The notes under the pieces: generated by a model
Database searches by the model: none
Seen by the model: only the letters and a program-made list of their open reading frames with translations
What the model was told of the DNA's origin: nothing
In this document: positions 42,637 to 53,334 of the stretch, piece by piece
Position numbering within the stretch: position 1 is the stretch's first letter
How the letters are laid out: each line of letters opens with the position of its first letter
Program-made: the position numbers and the translations under genes
Source of the DNA: Clostridium sp.
Lineage (GTDB): Bacteria > Bacillota_I > Bacilli_A > Acholeplasmatales > Anaeroplasmataceae
Direction: 5' to 3'
NCBI GenBank assembly: GCA_022010015.1
Contig: CP091735.1
Coordinates: 992,001-1,056,000 of the forward strand
Length of the DNA stretch: 64,000 nucleotides

Positions 42637-43607
42637 AATTAGAGATATTGAAATTAAAAAAATAATTTGGTTTTTAGCCCCAATGGCGGGAATTTGTAAT
42701 GAGGCCTTTAGAACAATTTGTAAGGAAATGGGCGCAGGTCTAGTTGTATGCGAAATGGTTAGCGATAAGGCTATTTCCTATCAAAATGCCAAAACCTTGA
42801 ATATGACAAGAGTTGGCAATAATGAACATCCAATAAGTATGCAAATATTTGGTGGCGACATTGAGACGCTTGTTAATGCAGCTAAATTTATTGATAATAA
42901 TTCTCAGGCTGATATCATTGATATAAATATGGGATGTCCTGTTAATAAGGTAGCGAAAAAGGCTCATGCTGGTGCTAGCCTACTAGTTGATCCTAATAAT
43001 GTATATGAAATTACGAAGGCTGTAGTTTCTGCTGTGAAAAAGCCTGTGACAGTAAAGGTAAGACTTGGGTGGGATTTAGAGCATATTAATGTTATTGAAA
43101 ATGCCAAGATGATTGAAAAGGCTGGAGCTAGTGCTATATGTGTTCATGCTAGATGTCGTTCAGAATTTTATAGTGGAAGCGCTCATATCGAGTGGATTAA
43201 AAAAGTAAAGGAAGCAGTAAGCATTCCTGTAATTGGTAATGGTGATGTTGTTGATATAGCTTCTGCCAAAAGAATGTTTGAAGAAACAAATTGTGATGCT
43301 ATTGCTATAGGTAGAGGTGCTCTTGGCAATCCTTTTATTTTTAGAGAACTGAATGCCTATTTTAATGATGGTAAAATCATCGATAAGCCTACAAAAAAAG
43401 AAATATATGATATAATAATGCTTCAATATGATCGATTATTAAAGCTAAAGGGTGAGCATCTTGCAATGCTTGAGATGAGAAGTCATGTTGGTTGGTATTT
43501 AAAGGGTATGCCTGGAAGTGCCAGAATAAAGGATCAGGTATGTAAGGAACATAACTTTAATAATGTAAAAAAATATTATTAAGGCTTATTTAAATGTAGA
43601 AGAATAG
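42626..43607 (+). CDS. dus: tRNA-dihydrouridine synthase
   Basis: FMN-dependent reduction of uridines in tRNA. The frame is nearly continuous. LAPMAGICNEAFR near 42680, CPVNKVAKKAHAGASL near 42945 (catalytic Cys would normally follow the CP(V)xK loop), VKVRLGW near 43052, VHARCRSEFYSGSAHIEWI near 43140 and VIGNGDVVD near 43225 are family landmarks. Near 42657 the text reads IKKIIWFLAP. Restoring A8 and T4 gives KKNNLVLAPMAG, much closer to the family, so two compensating errors hide inside an open frame. The end is restored by A8 at 43567, giving a stop at 43607. Confidence 0.92.
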
Positions 43608-43611
43608 AAAA

Positions 43612-43642
43612 AAAGTCGTCATTATTTTTTTGACGGCTTTTT
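43612..43642. terminator. Terminator between dus and hflX
   Basis: AAAAAGTCGTCA pairs with TGACGGCTTTTT around a T-rich loop. It can end dus on the plus strand and hflX on the minus strand, since the two genes converge here. Confidence 0.8.
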
Positions 43643-43643
43643 C

Positions 43644-44923
43644 TTATGATGTGATATTATCTATTTCATACATTTCAACAAGTTTATAATCCTTAGCAGC
43701 AATTTCTAACTCCAGATAGGTTCCATTATCACTATATTCTTTTTTTATAAATATTAGTGTTTTTCGATTAAATAATTTAATATCTTAGCTTCACTATAAG
43801 GAATGAGCAGCTTAATATATTTTGTGTTTGGCTTTATATGCTCGTAAATTTTATCAACAAGGACTTCAATATTAAGTAGTGATTTATTTGAAAATGGTAA
43901 ATTATCTATACCAACAATTTGAGTATTTTGATCATCATACATATCATATTTGTTTAAGACATAAAAGCATAGGTATTCCCTTTACACCAATGTCATTTAA
44001 AACCTTATTTGTAATATTGATTTGTTCTAAAAAATAACGTGAAGAAATATCTACAATGTGAAGAATATAATCAGCACTTTGAATTTCCTTTAAGGTTGTT
44101 TTAAAGGAATTTATTAGATCATGAGGAAGCTTTGAAACAAAGCCTAGGGTATCTACTAAAACAAATTCACAATTATTTATTGTTAGACGTCTATTGAAGG
44201 TGTTTAAGGTAGCAAAAAAGGCTTATTTTTCAGCATAGACCTCTTTTTTTATTATCATTTGTTAAATAATTAATAAGAGTATTCATTGTCGTGCTTTTTC
44301 CAGCATTTGTGTAGCCGACTAGAGCAACAATTGGTACTTGGTTTCTTTTTCCCTTTTTTGAATTTGTCTATCCTTCATTTGATGAATTTTAGCTAATTCC
44401 TTTTCGATTTGCACTATTTCATTTGCAAGCATTCGTTTGTTAAGCTCTCTTTTTGTTTCACCTGAGCCACGATTGCTTAACGAGCCGCTGGTGCCACCTT
44501 CTCTTGAATCCTCACCCCATTTAGATATTTCTCTTGGAAGAAGATATTTGTTCATTGCTAGCTTAATTTCTAGCTTTGCTTCGGTAGTGCTTGCCCTTTG
44601 TTCAAAGATACGTAAAATTAGAAAGGTTCTGTCCATTATTGTGACATTTAAGGCATTTTCTAGGTTACGAATTTGTGATGGGGATAACTCATCATCAAAA
44701 ATAATTGTGGTTGCCTCTGTTTGATTTAACATTATTTTTAATTCTTCAACCTTGCCAGCACCAATATAGAAGTTTGGAGTGGGCTTGTCTAAGGCTTGGG
44801 TTAATACATTAACAACCTGATAGCTTAAGCCTGTTGCTAAATTATTTAATTCATTTAAGCTATATTTTAAATCAGTGGCTGTTCCTTTGATTTTAACAGC
44901 AACAAGTATTGCTTTTTTTCCAT
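43644..44923 (-). CDS. hflX: GTPase HflX
   Basis: Ribosome-associated GTPase that splits stalled or stressed 70S ribosomes. N-terminal domain: FYIGAGKVEELK, IIFDDELSPSQIRNLE, MDRTFLILRIFEQRASTTEAKLEI. Linker: GSGETKRELNKR. GTPase domain: G1 GYTNAGKST near 44305, G3 VDTLGFVSKLPHDLI near 44135, VDISS near 44055. About 420 residues. Slips at 44908 (A7 for A8), 44330-44345, 44215-44245, 43960 and 43750. Full length. Confidence 0.93.
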
Positions 44924-44926
44924 AAT

Positions 44927-46137
44927 TTATTCTTCCTTAGCAATCTTAATTAAAATATTACTTACAGCTTGCATTTCATCAAGTGAGCATAGCTCATATG
45001 GTCCATGGCAGTTATAACCACCAGTACCTAAATTTGGCGTATTAAGTCCCATATAGGTTAGCTGTGCACCATCAGTTCCACCTCTTATAGGTGTAAATTG
45101 TGGCTCAAGTCCCATATCCTTTATAGCTTTAACTGCTCTTTTAATACAGCGATCGTCTTTAATGATTAAGTCCTTCATATTATAATATGAATCATGAATT
45201 TCTAGACTAGCAACATTATTATTGTATTTATTATTAATGAACGAAATTGCTGCTTGAAATTGCTTTTTTTGCTCATTGAACTTATTTATATCATGATTTC
45301 TTATAATATAATATAGAGTAGCATTAGATACAGTTCCCTTCATTTCTTCTAAGTGATTAAAGCCATCATAACCATCGGTATATTCTGGTCTTTGATTGCA
45401 GGGAAGAAGTGAATCAAATTCAATAGCTACTCTTGCAGCATTAATCATATGTCCTTTGGCACTACCAGGATGAATATCTACACCATTAAATGTTACTATT
45501 GCGCTTGCGGCATTAAAATTTTCATAATTAATTTCATATGGTCTACCACCATCTACTGTATAAGCAAAATCACAATCAAAATCCTTAACATTAAATTTAT
45601 GAATACCACTACCTATTTCCTCATCTGGCGTAAAGGCAACCTTGATTTCAGTATGCTTGACATCTTTATGGGTATGAAAATAATAAAGCATTCCCATAAT
45701 ATCAGCAATACCTGCCTTGTCATCAGCTCCAAGGACGGTTGTGCCATCAGTTGTTATAATTGTTTGGCCTTTTAAATCTTGTAAAAAAGTAAATTCTTTA
45801 TTTGAGATAGTTATAATGTTAAGCTTGATATCACGGCCATCATATTTTTCAATAACATTTGGCTTAACATTTGTACCACTAAAGCCAGGTATTGTATCCA
45901 TATGAGCTAGAAAACCAATTTTCAAATTAGAATCACAGTTAGATTTTAATGTAGCTGTTAAAATGGCATATTCATTAAGCTTAATATCAGTAAGGCCTAA
46001 TTCCTTTAAATCCTCAATTAGGACATTAGCTAAATCAAATTGTTTATTTGTAGATGGAGTAGTATTTGCTTCATCACTTGACATAGTATCTATTTTTTTA
46101 CATATTTTAGAAATTTCCTTAAAATATAATCTTTCAT
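44927..46137 (-). CDS. pepT: Peptidase T (tripeptide aminopeptidase)
   Basis: M20B zinc peptidase releasing the N-terminal residue from tripeptides. GFLAHMDTIPG (His/Asp ligands) near 45895, GADDKAGIADIMG near 45715, FTPDEEIGSG (catalytic Glu) near 45620, and GGTDGAQLTYMG near 45080. The correct start is ATG 46137 (MKDYILRKFLKYVK), spaced after GGAGG. It rejoins the main frame if the A7 run near 46100 is read as eight. The apparent longer start at 46162 comes from the shifted frame. About 403 residues, full length. Confidence 0.94.
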
Positions 46138-46239
46138 TTTTAAATTCCTCCGTTTTCTTCAATTATAAGACAAATATTTAAAAAAACAAGAAAAAAATAT
46201 AGAATATTTAAGTGATTTTTTTAATTTGTATGTTCGAGG

Positions 46240-46268
46240 CCATACCTACATATAATATCATTGTATGG
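46240..46268 (+). promoter_or_regulatory. Inverted repeat and -10-like element before the clpC-like gene
   Basis: CCATAC (46240-46245) and GTATGG (46263-46268) flank a TATAAT-like hexamer at 46251-46256, and the right arm touches the GGAGG ribosome site. It could be a repressor site over the promoter or a stem masking translation. In Bacilli clpC is controlled by CtsR, but this does not match the CtsR heptad repeat. Confidence 0.35.
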
Positions 46269-46278
46269 AGGTCGGAGT

Positions 46279-48158
46279 ATGCAAAATGAATTTAGTAAAA
46301 AAGCCGAAGAAATATTAAATAACGCAAAAAAGTTAAGCAATGATGCAGGAATATATTCTTGTGGTAGTGAATTTTTAATTCAAGCTATGTATGATGTAGA
46401 GGATAGCTTATGTCATTTTTATTTTAGAAGAATATGATGTAAAAAAAAGAAGAGGTAATAGAGGCCTCTAGTAATTTATATATTATTAGAAAAAAATAAA
46501 AAAATGAATATAATAAAACAATGGATACGATTATTCATCAAGCTAAGCTTTTAGCTGGAAATAAGGCTATTGATGATGAACATTTATTTATGGCAATTTT
46601 GATGAATCCAAGTTCAATTGCTTGTTCTATTTTAGTTGATTTAGGATTAGATATTGAAAGTCTTATTTTTAGATGTTAAGGAAATATATGAATTCAATAA
46701 GAGTGAAGAATTAGCATATGTAAAAAAATATCAAATATGGCAAAAAAATGCGAACTTATGCCATTTATAGGTAGAAGTGAGTTATTGTTTAGAATGGATT
46801 TAATTTTTGAATAGGAAAACAAAAAAAGTAATCCTTTGCTAATTGGTAATGCGGGTGTAGGTAAAACAGCCTTAGTTGAAGGCTATGCTAATTTATTAGC
46901 TAAAAGAAATTCACCTATGGAGGTGATTTCACTTAATTTAACTTCAATGCTTGCTGGTACAAAATATCGTGGTGATTTTGAACAACGCTTTGATGAATTT
47001 TCTAAAACAATTTTTAACTAAAAATGTAATTTTATTTATTGATGAAATTCATACTATTATGGGTGCAGGAACAACTGATGGTAATTTAGATATTGCTAAT
47101 ATGCTAAAGCCTTATTTAGCAAGAAGTGATATTAAAATAATAGGTGCGACAACCTTGGAGGAATATCATAAATCTATGTCTAAGGATAAAGCACTTTGTA
47201 GAAGATTTCAGCCGATTTATGTTTTAGAGCCATCACTTGAGGAAACTAAGACAATTGTTTTTTTGGCATTAAGGATAATTATTCTAATTTTCATAATGTA
47301 AAAAAAATACGTGATGAATATTTAGATTATTTAATATGCGAAAGTAATAGAAGAATTCCTTCGAGAAATCGTCCTGACAAATGTATTGATATTTTTAGAT
47401 GATACATTAACCTATGCAAAAATAAATAAGGAAGACGTTAATAAAAATACAATAGATAAAACAATTGATAGATTTATCGGCTGTAATGAGGTTAAAAGCT
47501 TACAATCCTCATTATAAGTGTTTAGAAAAAAATATGTTTTTTTGGCAAGTAACAATTTAATGTGTTTCTAATACGCTTTTTAAAAAAATTAAATATAATG
47601 GCTCTAAAGAAAAAAAGAAATATTTTTAATAGCTGATTGTATTAATTTATTTAAAGCATCAGATGAAATGGTTTTTAAAGCTAGATTTTTAGAGAATTTA
47701 GTGATACGATTTCGATGACATCTTTAATTGGAGCGCCTCCTGGATATGTTGGTTATGACGATGATGGAATTCTAACAAAGCATTTAGCAAAAATATCAAA
47801 TTCCTATTATTTGTATTGATAATTATGAAAAAGGGCTCTAAAAAGAGCTCAAGGTATCATTAGGCAGCTAATGGAAACAGGAGAAATATATGATGCTAGA
47901 GGAAATATTATTAAAGGCTCAAATGCTATTTTTATTGTAAGTGAGATTAAGAAAAATAATAATGTAGGATTTATGAATAATGAGATAACTTATAATGATG
48001 AAATATATGATGAGGTAATAAATGAGGAAAATGATATTGCTCTTGATTATACAGAGCTATATAAAAAACAATTGGGAGCTTATAATATTGAAATAGCAGA
48101 CGAATTATTAATTAATAAAAAAATAATAAAAAGAAAGATAGATGAAAAAAATCTTTGA
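46279..48158 (+). CDS. Reduced ClpC/ClpA-type AAA+ protein with non-functional second ATPase domain
   Basis: The Clp N-domain ([27 protein letters not shown]) is followed by AAA domain D1: Walker [16 protein letters not shown] near 46850, pore [11 protein letters not shown], Walker [16 protein letters not shown] near 47020, and [11 protein letters not shown] near 47140. No coiled-coil middle domain is present. D2 is recognisable from [17 protein letters not shown] near 47725 and [14 protein letters not shown] near 47860. Its Walker A is gone ([17 protein letters not shown] replaces the GPTGVGKT segment) and Walker B reads ICIDNYEKG. About 626 residues against about 810 for ClpC. Numerous slips occur too, but they cannot explain the lost motifs. 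Partner protease is unknown. Confidence 0.75.
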
Positions 48159-48241
48159 ATATGTTAAACAAGGAGATTTTTTTCTAAGCATTTCCTTTTA
48201 AAATAGCTTTACTAATGTATAATATATGTGGAGTGATAGCA

Positions 48242-48590
48242 ATGATAAAAAAAGAACAATAAAGGAACAAATTTTAAAAAGCATAAAAAATAAACCTGTT
48301 ACCCTTATTACTGATGCTAGACAGGTTGGAAAATCAACATTATGCTATTAGATGATGAGTGGTGTTATTGAATCTCTTGCTGGAAGAGTTTCTATAATAA
48401 TAATGTCACCATTAAGTACAAGAGAAATTTTTTTAACTCTACGGAGAAAAAAATTTGAGGCCGATACAATTATTCTTGCAAATAGAGCCAAAGATTTCAC
48501 TCTTGAAGCTATAAGCTTATTGTTAGAGGAATGTATCCTGAATTATATGGAAATTCATATGTTGTTTGTAACACAAAAAAACGTTATATA
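48242..48590 (+). pseudogene. AAA_14/DUF4143-type ATPase remnant with internal deletion
   Basis: The N-terminus reads KEQILKSIKN, then VTLITDARQVGKSTL, the Walker A of AAA_14 ATPases. After an in-frame stop the sequence jumps to SGVIESLAGRVSIIIMSPLSTREI, which lies about 80-100 residues later in intact proteins. About 60 further residues are decayed, ending MLFVTQKNV. The Walker B segment and the whole DUF4143 domain are absent. A terminator follows. This is real decay, not just run-length error. Confidence 0.65.
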
Positions 48591-48637
48591 AAATTGCTGA
48601 TAATATATATGCTATACCAATTTTTTTGCAATCTAAT

Positions 48638-48668
48638 GTAAGAGACAAATGTTTCTTACATTTTTTTG
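48638..48668 (+). terminator. Intrinsic terminator after the ATPase remnant
   Basis: AATGTAAGA pairs with TCTTACATT across an eight-base loop, followed by seven T. It probably terminated the lost ATPase gene or the clpC-like transcript. Confidence 0.8.
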
Positions 48669-48739
48669 TTGCCTGATTTTTGGCTTTAATCTTTTAAAAA
48701 AAGTCTAAGAATTTGATATAATAAATGCGAGGTGAAATT

Positions 48740-49533
48740 ATGTGGGAAACTATTAATAATTTTTTTAAATGATCATATAGCTTTAAAAAAATAACTATTG
48801 ATGCTTATTTATTATTCATAATTTTTTTGTTTTTTTGTTTTTAAAATTTGTTTTAACTAATAGAAAGGCTTTAAATGTTTTATTAATAACAGTTGTTTTG
48901 TTTTTTTATTAGCTTATGTATGCTATAAGCTAGACTTTTTAGTTTCAGGTAAGGTTTTTCCATATATTGGTGGTATTTTGTTTTTAACACTTGTTATTAT
49001 TTTTAGCTCCTGAAATAAGACGTGAGCTAGATTTTAGTGGTAAAATGGATGGTAAGGGAGAAGCAATGCTTTCAAGTAACGACTTTACGAAAAACGCGAT
49101 TGCTGATGCGACGATGTATTTATCATCACATAAAATTGGTGCTTTAATAACAATTGAAAAGCACAATTCCTTGGATCAATATGCTGAAAAGGCAATTCAG
49201 TTAAATTCGGATGTTTCAAAAGAATTACTCATCAATATATTTACCCCTAATACACCACTTCATGATGGTGCTGTAATTATTCGTGGTAATAAGATTAGAT
49301 GTGCTGGTGCTTATTATGTTTTAACAAAGCATGAGGACTTGGATAAAACAACAGGCTCAAGACATAGAGCTGGTCTTGGAATTTCTGAGGTTACAGATTC
49401 TCTTACAGTTATTGTAAGTGAGGAAACAGGAAATATTTCTATTGCATCAGAGGGCTTTATGATTAAAAATATTAGATAGATCTAAGCTGATGGAATATTT
49501 GGATATGTTCTTAAATGTAGGAGGAAGAAAAAT
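48740..49533 (+). CDS. cdaA: Diadenylate cyclase CdaA (DisA_N domain), c-di-AMP synthase
   Basis: Makes the second messenger c-di-AMP from two ATP. Three N-terminal membrane helices (48790-49010) lead to the DAC domain: APEIRRELDF, IGALITIEKHNSLDQY, TPLHDGAVIIRGNKI (DGA motif) near 49255, and TTGSRHRAGLGISEV (RHR motif) near 49350. ATG start after GAGGTGAAATT. After an apparent stop at 49479 another frame continues SKLMEYLDMFLNVGGRK, the usual C-terminal helix, up to the next ATG, so I extend it to about 49533. About 262 residues. c-di-AMP controls potassium and osmolyte uptake and cell wall state. Confidence 0.9.
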
Positions 49534-49718
49534 AATGAGATGGCTTAAAAAGATTTTTAGATGTTATTTTAAATCCTATTGGATCATTATTCTTTCCTCA
49601 TAGCTCTGATAAGATTATAAAGAAGACAACAAGATATCCATTTATTATTTATTTTGTTGCGTTAATATTAACATTTATTGTTATATTATTTGTTTATCGT
49701 GATTATATATTTAAGTAG
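49534..49718 (+). CDS. Small membrane protein after cdaA
   Basis: About 62 residues, rebuilt by removing one T near 49558 and 49560: MRWLKRFLDVILNPIGSLFFP, then IIKKTTRYPFIIYFVALILTF with a single C-terminal hydrophobic helix ending VYRDYIFK. The family is not recognised. Basic-amphipathic N-terminus plus one membrane helix. It is coupled to cdaA at its start and lies 12 bases before the PAS protein, so a regulatory or anchoring role in c-di-AMP signalling is possible but unproven. In Bacillus cdaR (YbbR) occupies this slot; this is not YbbR. Confidence 0.6.
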
Positions 49719-49730
49719 GTTTTTAAAAAA

Positions 49731-51314
49731 ATGAATTTTTTTATGGACACCCAATTGTATTATTAATTTTTATGTGTTTTAATTGCTACTATTATTATTA
49801 AGCAAAAGTATTGCTAGACATAAGCTATTAAAGAATCGATTACTTGTTTCCTTCTTTTTTTATATTTGCCAGTGTGATGTGTATTGTTTTTTATGAGGAT
49901 ATAAAAAAAGATTGATTTATTATATAAGGTTTTTAGATTATGTTTTTTTATGCACTTGATGTATTAGCTTGTATATTTATCTTTTTTTAGTGTTGATTAT
50001 TCAATGGAAAAGGATAAATTTTATAAAGAGATTGTTGCCTCAATTGATGATTCTAAGATTTATGTTCTTGTCGATAAGAAGGAGCGTGTAAGACAAATAT
50101 CTTTATGCTTTAGTGAAATTCTTGGTAAAACTAAGGATGAATGCTATAAGAAGAAGCTTTCTAATTTGTTTGATGATGCTTTAAAGGTAAATAGCTTTTA
50201 ATTCTATTGATTATAATAATAAGGATTTTTTTGGCGATTATATAAAGATTATGCTGCAAATGCTATTGATTCAAATGATTCTAAAAAGAGACTTGAAATA
50301 ATGGTCGTTGATAGAAATAATAATTCATTTGGACTAAAAATATTAGAAACTCCTATCTTTATTATGGGAAAATATCAAGGAAGACTTTGGTTTGGTGAGA
50401 AGCTTAGTGAGGATAATTTAGTAGGAATGGAAAAGACCATTGTTGATAATAATAAGGAGCTTTTAGCCTTAACTACTAGATTTGTAGCTTTACTTGATTG
50501 TACTAGTGAAGCAATTTTCTTTGCTGATTTAAATGATCAAAGTATTTGGTGTAATGATCAAATGGTTTCTTTATTGAATTTAGAGGGAAATTCGATTTCC
50601 ATTAAGGACTTTAAAAGCTTTATTGCCCCAGATGATTTACCATATTATGAATCTAGATTACAAAAGCTTAATGAAAATGAGCCAAGCTATGATTTAACAT
50701 ATCGCTATAATACTGGTGGAAGAGATATTTTCATTAAGGAAAGGGGCAAACTGTGTGTAACCAAAAATTCAAAAGAAATTTGTGGTGTTATTGAAAGAAT
50801 TGAGGATGTTCATTTTTGAACATAGTGCAATTCCTGAATTAGATAATTTAAAATCAGAGGATGAGCTTGTTACTGAGGCCTCAAAGCTAGAGGCTGAAAA
50901 ATAGACCTTATTTGATTGCTACCTTTAGCTTAGATAGTATACCAGAAATTAATGATGAGCATGGTAGAAGTTTTTGGTAATATGGTTATGGCTGAATATG
51001 TTAGAACAATTCATCTTAATTTTGTTAATGATAATCAAATTTATCGTGTTGGTGGTTTAGTTTTTACTGCACTTATTACTGATTTAAGAAAGATGGATGT
51101 ATTAAAAAATAAGCTAAATCAAAAGGAAAGTATTCTTCATGTTAGTGGTAGCTATGGTTCTATCAGCTTTACTCTTCATGTAACTATGGGACTTGCATAT
51201 TATAAGGATGCAGGTACGGCAAAGGGTGTTTATAAGAATTCTTTACAGGCTTTAAGCTTTGTTCATAGACCACAGGTTAATACTAGCTATGTATATTATC
51301 AGGATATAAAATGA
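49731..51314 (+). CDS. Membrane-bound PAS protein with degenerate GGDEF domain
   Basis: About 525 residues. Hydrophobic segments at the start (49740-49990, strongly broken) are followed by two PAS-like domains (50010-50340 and about 50480-50810; FVALLDCTSEAIFFADLNDQ and YRYNTGGRDIFIKERG). The C-terminal domain has the GGDEF layout (ATFSLDSIPEINDEHGRSFGN near 50925), but the active loop reads YRVGGLVF near 51047, so it cannot make c-di-GMP in the usual way. The organisation resembles the sensory part of GdpP, which also has PAS and degenerate GGDEF, but the DHH/DHHA1 phosphodiesterase is missing. Sits beside cdaA; its stop overlaps fthC. Confidence 0.7.
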
Positions 51315-51812
51315 TTAAAGAAGATGCAAGAATATTAGCTAAAAAAATATAAGGAAAAAAAGCTAGATACAAAAAAACTATTAGTAACTTGATAGTTAAG
51401 GATATAATAAGTAGTGGGATAATTGGTGATTATAAAATTATTGGTCTTTATTATCCTTTAAGATATGAAATTGATCTTTTTAGAATTAAGAAATTATTAT
51501 AATGATAAAATATTTTGTTTTCCGAAAACAACAGATGTTATTGAGTTTTATAAAGATAATGGTAAATTTGTAAAAGCTAAATTTAATATTATGGAGCCGA
51601 TATCTAATGAACACCTTATTCCAGAACTCATTTTTGTTCCTTGTTTAGGTCTTAATTATAATAATGCAAGGCTAGGCTATGGCAAAGGTTTTTATGATAG
51701 ATATGCTAAAGTTCATAGCTCAAGGCTTGTTGGTGTATGTTATAAAAAATGTGTATTTGATTTTGCTGAATCAAGTAATGATATAAAATTTGCAACAATT
51801 TTTAAGGAGTAG
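51311..51812 (+). CDS. fthC: 5-formyltetrahydrofolate cyclo-ligase
   Basis: Converts 5-formyl-THF to 5,10-methenyl-THF. MIKEDARILAKKYKEKKLDTKKL is a typical start. YYPLRYEIDLL lies near 51445; ELIFVPCLGLNYNNARLGYGKGFYDRY near 51630 holds the ATP/substrate loop. About 165 residues. Slips at 51345, 51370-51380 and 51480. The start overlaps the previous stop (ATGA). Confidence 0.88.
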
Positions 51813-51816
51813 AACA

Positions 51817-52468
51817 ATGGTTGGAGCTATAATTGTAATGGCAGGAAACGCAAGTAGAATGCAGATGGATAAGAATAAAGCATTATTACCAATAAATGAT
51901 AAGCCATTATTTTTGGTATAGCTATGCACTTTTTTTAAGAAATTAGGATATGAAATATGTTTAGTTATAAGAGAATGTGATGAAGCTATTGTTAAAAAAA
52001 TATGTTGATGATGATACTAAAATTGTTTATGGTGGTAAAACTAGAAGCGAAAGTGTTTATAATGGCTTAAATGCCATTAGCTCTGATAAGGTCATTATTC
52101 ACGATGCAGCAAGAATTTTTATTGATGATGAAACTACATTAAAACTTGTTGAAAAAATTAAACCAGGCTTTGGTGTATTTGTTGGTACTAAGGCTATTGA
52201 TACAATTAGAATTAATGATAATGGTATTTATAAAACCTTAGATCGTGATGCTCTTGTTTATGCTCAAACACCACAAGGCGCAATGACTACTGATCTTAAA
52301 AATGCTTATGAAATTGAAAAGGCTAGAGGATTTTTAGCTACTGATGAAATGATGATTATGGAAAATGCTTTTTTTATAAGGTTGAAATGGTTTTAGGCTC
52401 AGCAAATAATTTTAAAATTACAACTAAAAAGGATTATATTCTGGCAAAAGGAGTTAATGGAAAAATGA
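51817..52468 (+). CDS. ispD: 2-C-methyl-D-erythritol 4-phosphate cytidylyltransferase
   Basis: Third step of the MEP isoprenoid pathway, forming CDP-methylerythritol. [28 protein letters not shown] is the N-terminal nucleotide loop. [44 protein letters not shown] and [11 protein letters not shown] are conserved. About 215 residues. Slips at 51918, 51995, 52370 and 52446. If the A4 at 52446 is read as A3, the protein ends AKELMEK and its TGA overlaps the ispF ATG. As written it runs on into ispF, giving a false fusion. Confidence 0.9.
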
Positions 52469-52954
52469 TTAGAATTGGTCATGCTTGGGATACTCATAGA
52501 CTTGTAGAAGGACGCAAGCTTTATCTTGGTGGTGTTTTAGTTCCCAATAAGCTTGGACTTTTAGGTCATAGTGATGCTGATGTTGTGCTTCATGCTGTTG
52601 CTGAAAGCTTGTTAGGAAGCCTAGCTTTAGGCGATTTAGGATATTTTTTTATCCTGATAATAGTGATAAAACCCTAAATATGGATTCTAAGGTTATTTTT
52701 AAGTGAATGCTATCAAAGGGTTAAGGATTGTGGATATAAATTAAATAATTTGGATTTGACTATTTATTCAGAATTTATTAAAATTAGTCCAATTCGTGAT
52801 GATATAAGAAAAAAAGCATTGCTAATATTTTTAAAAGTAGATATAAGTGTGGTAAGTATCAAAGCTACAACCTGGGAAAAAAATGGGCTTTGTTGGTAGA
52901 GGCGAAGCAATTGCTTGCGAATGTGTATGTTTAGTGCAAAATGATATTGCATAA
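52465..52954 (+). CDS. ispF: 2-C-methyl-D-erythritol 2,4-cyclodiphosphate synthase
   Basis: Next MEP pathway enzyme. [24 protein letters not shown] carries the first metal ligands (Asp and His). [32 protein letters not shown] holds the third His and substrate loop. [25 protein letters not shown] is the C-terminal nucleotide-binding part. About 160 residues, normal. Slips at 52650 (T7), 52672, 52696-52700 (T5 for T4), 52815 and 52878. In most species the first motif is GxGxDVH; here Ala-Trp precede Asp. Metal ligands are intact, so it should be active. Confidence 0.92.
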
Positions 52955-52999
52955 TTAATAATTTAAGTATATAATTTCCTTATATAAGGAGATGAGAAA

Positions 53000-53235
53000 A
53001 TGAAAGGGTTAATTAAAACCTTAGATAATTTACCACTTATTGTAAAAGCTTATACTTTGTATTCCTTTGCTTGATAATGTTTGGAGTGTATATAAGCTTT
53101 GGATATCAATAACTAAGAATAATGTTTTTAGGTATAATTCTTGCAGTTTTAACAATTGTTCCTGGTGCTGCATTTATTTGGCTTATTGATTTATTAACAT
53201 TAATATTAACTGGTAAAGTATGGTGGCTAGATTAG
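53000..53235 (+). CDS. Small two-helix membrane protein
   Basis: About 78 residues: MKGLIKTLDNLPLIVKALILCIPLLDNVWSVYKL, then a second helix GIILAVLTIVPGAAFIWLIDLLTLILTGKVWWLD. Good AAGGAGATGAG site. Family not recognised; similar YqaE-like or process-of-unknown small proteins exist. A terminator overlaps its stop. Two slips near 53050 and 53070. Function unknown. Confidence 0.6.
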
Positions 53236-53262
53236 GTGAACTTAAAGGTTCGCCTTTTCTTT
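53235..53262 (+). terminator. Intrinsic terminator after the small membrane protein
   Basis: GGTGAAC and GTTCGCC pair with one G-T wobble around TTAAAG, followed by a T-rich run. Confidence 0.75.
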
Positions 53263-53334
53263 GCTTTTTAAAGTGATTAATGTATAATAATCTATATCGA
53301 ATTTTGACAAATTTAAGGCGAGGATTTGATTTTA

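Noticed and set aside
44437..44724. Plus-strand protein opposite hflX
   Set aside because: It is a shadow of the well-conserved hflX coding sequence and has no ribosome site or family features. Similar antisense frames over pepT, dus, cdaA and lipoprotein genes were also dropped.
46138..46162. Longer N-terminus for PepT
   Set aside because: It is in the shifted frame. The true N-terminus lies in another frame starting at 46137 behind GGAGG and matches the family.
51817..52954. Bifunctional IspDF fusion enzyme
   Set aside because: The frame does run from IspD into IspF, but reading one fewer A at 52446 gives a normal IspD end whose TGA overlaps the ispF ATG, with a ribosome site in place. 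The fusion is most likely an indel effect.
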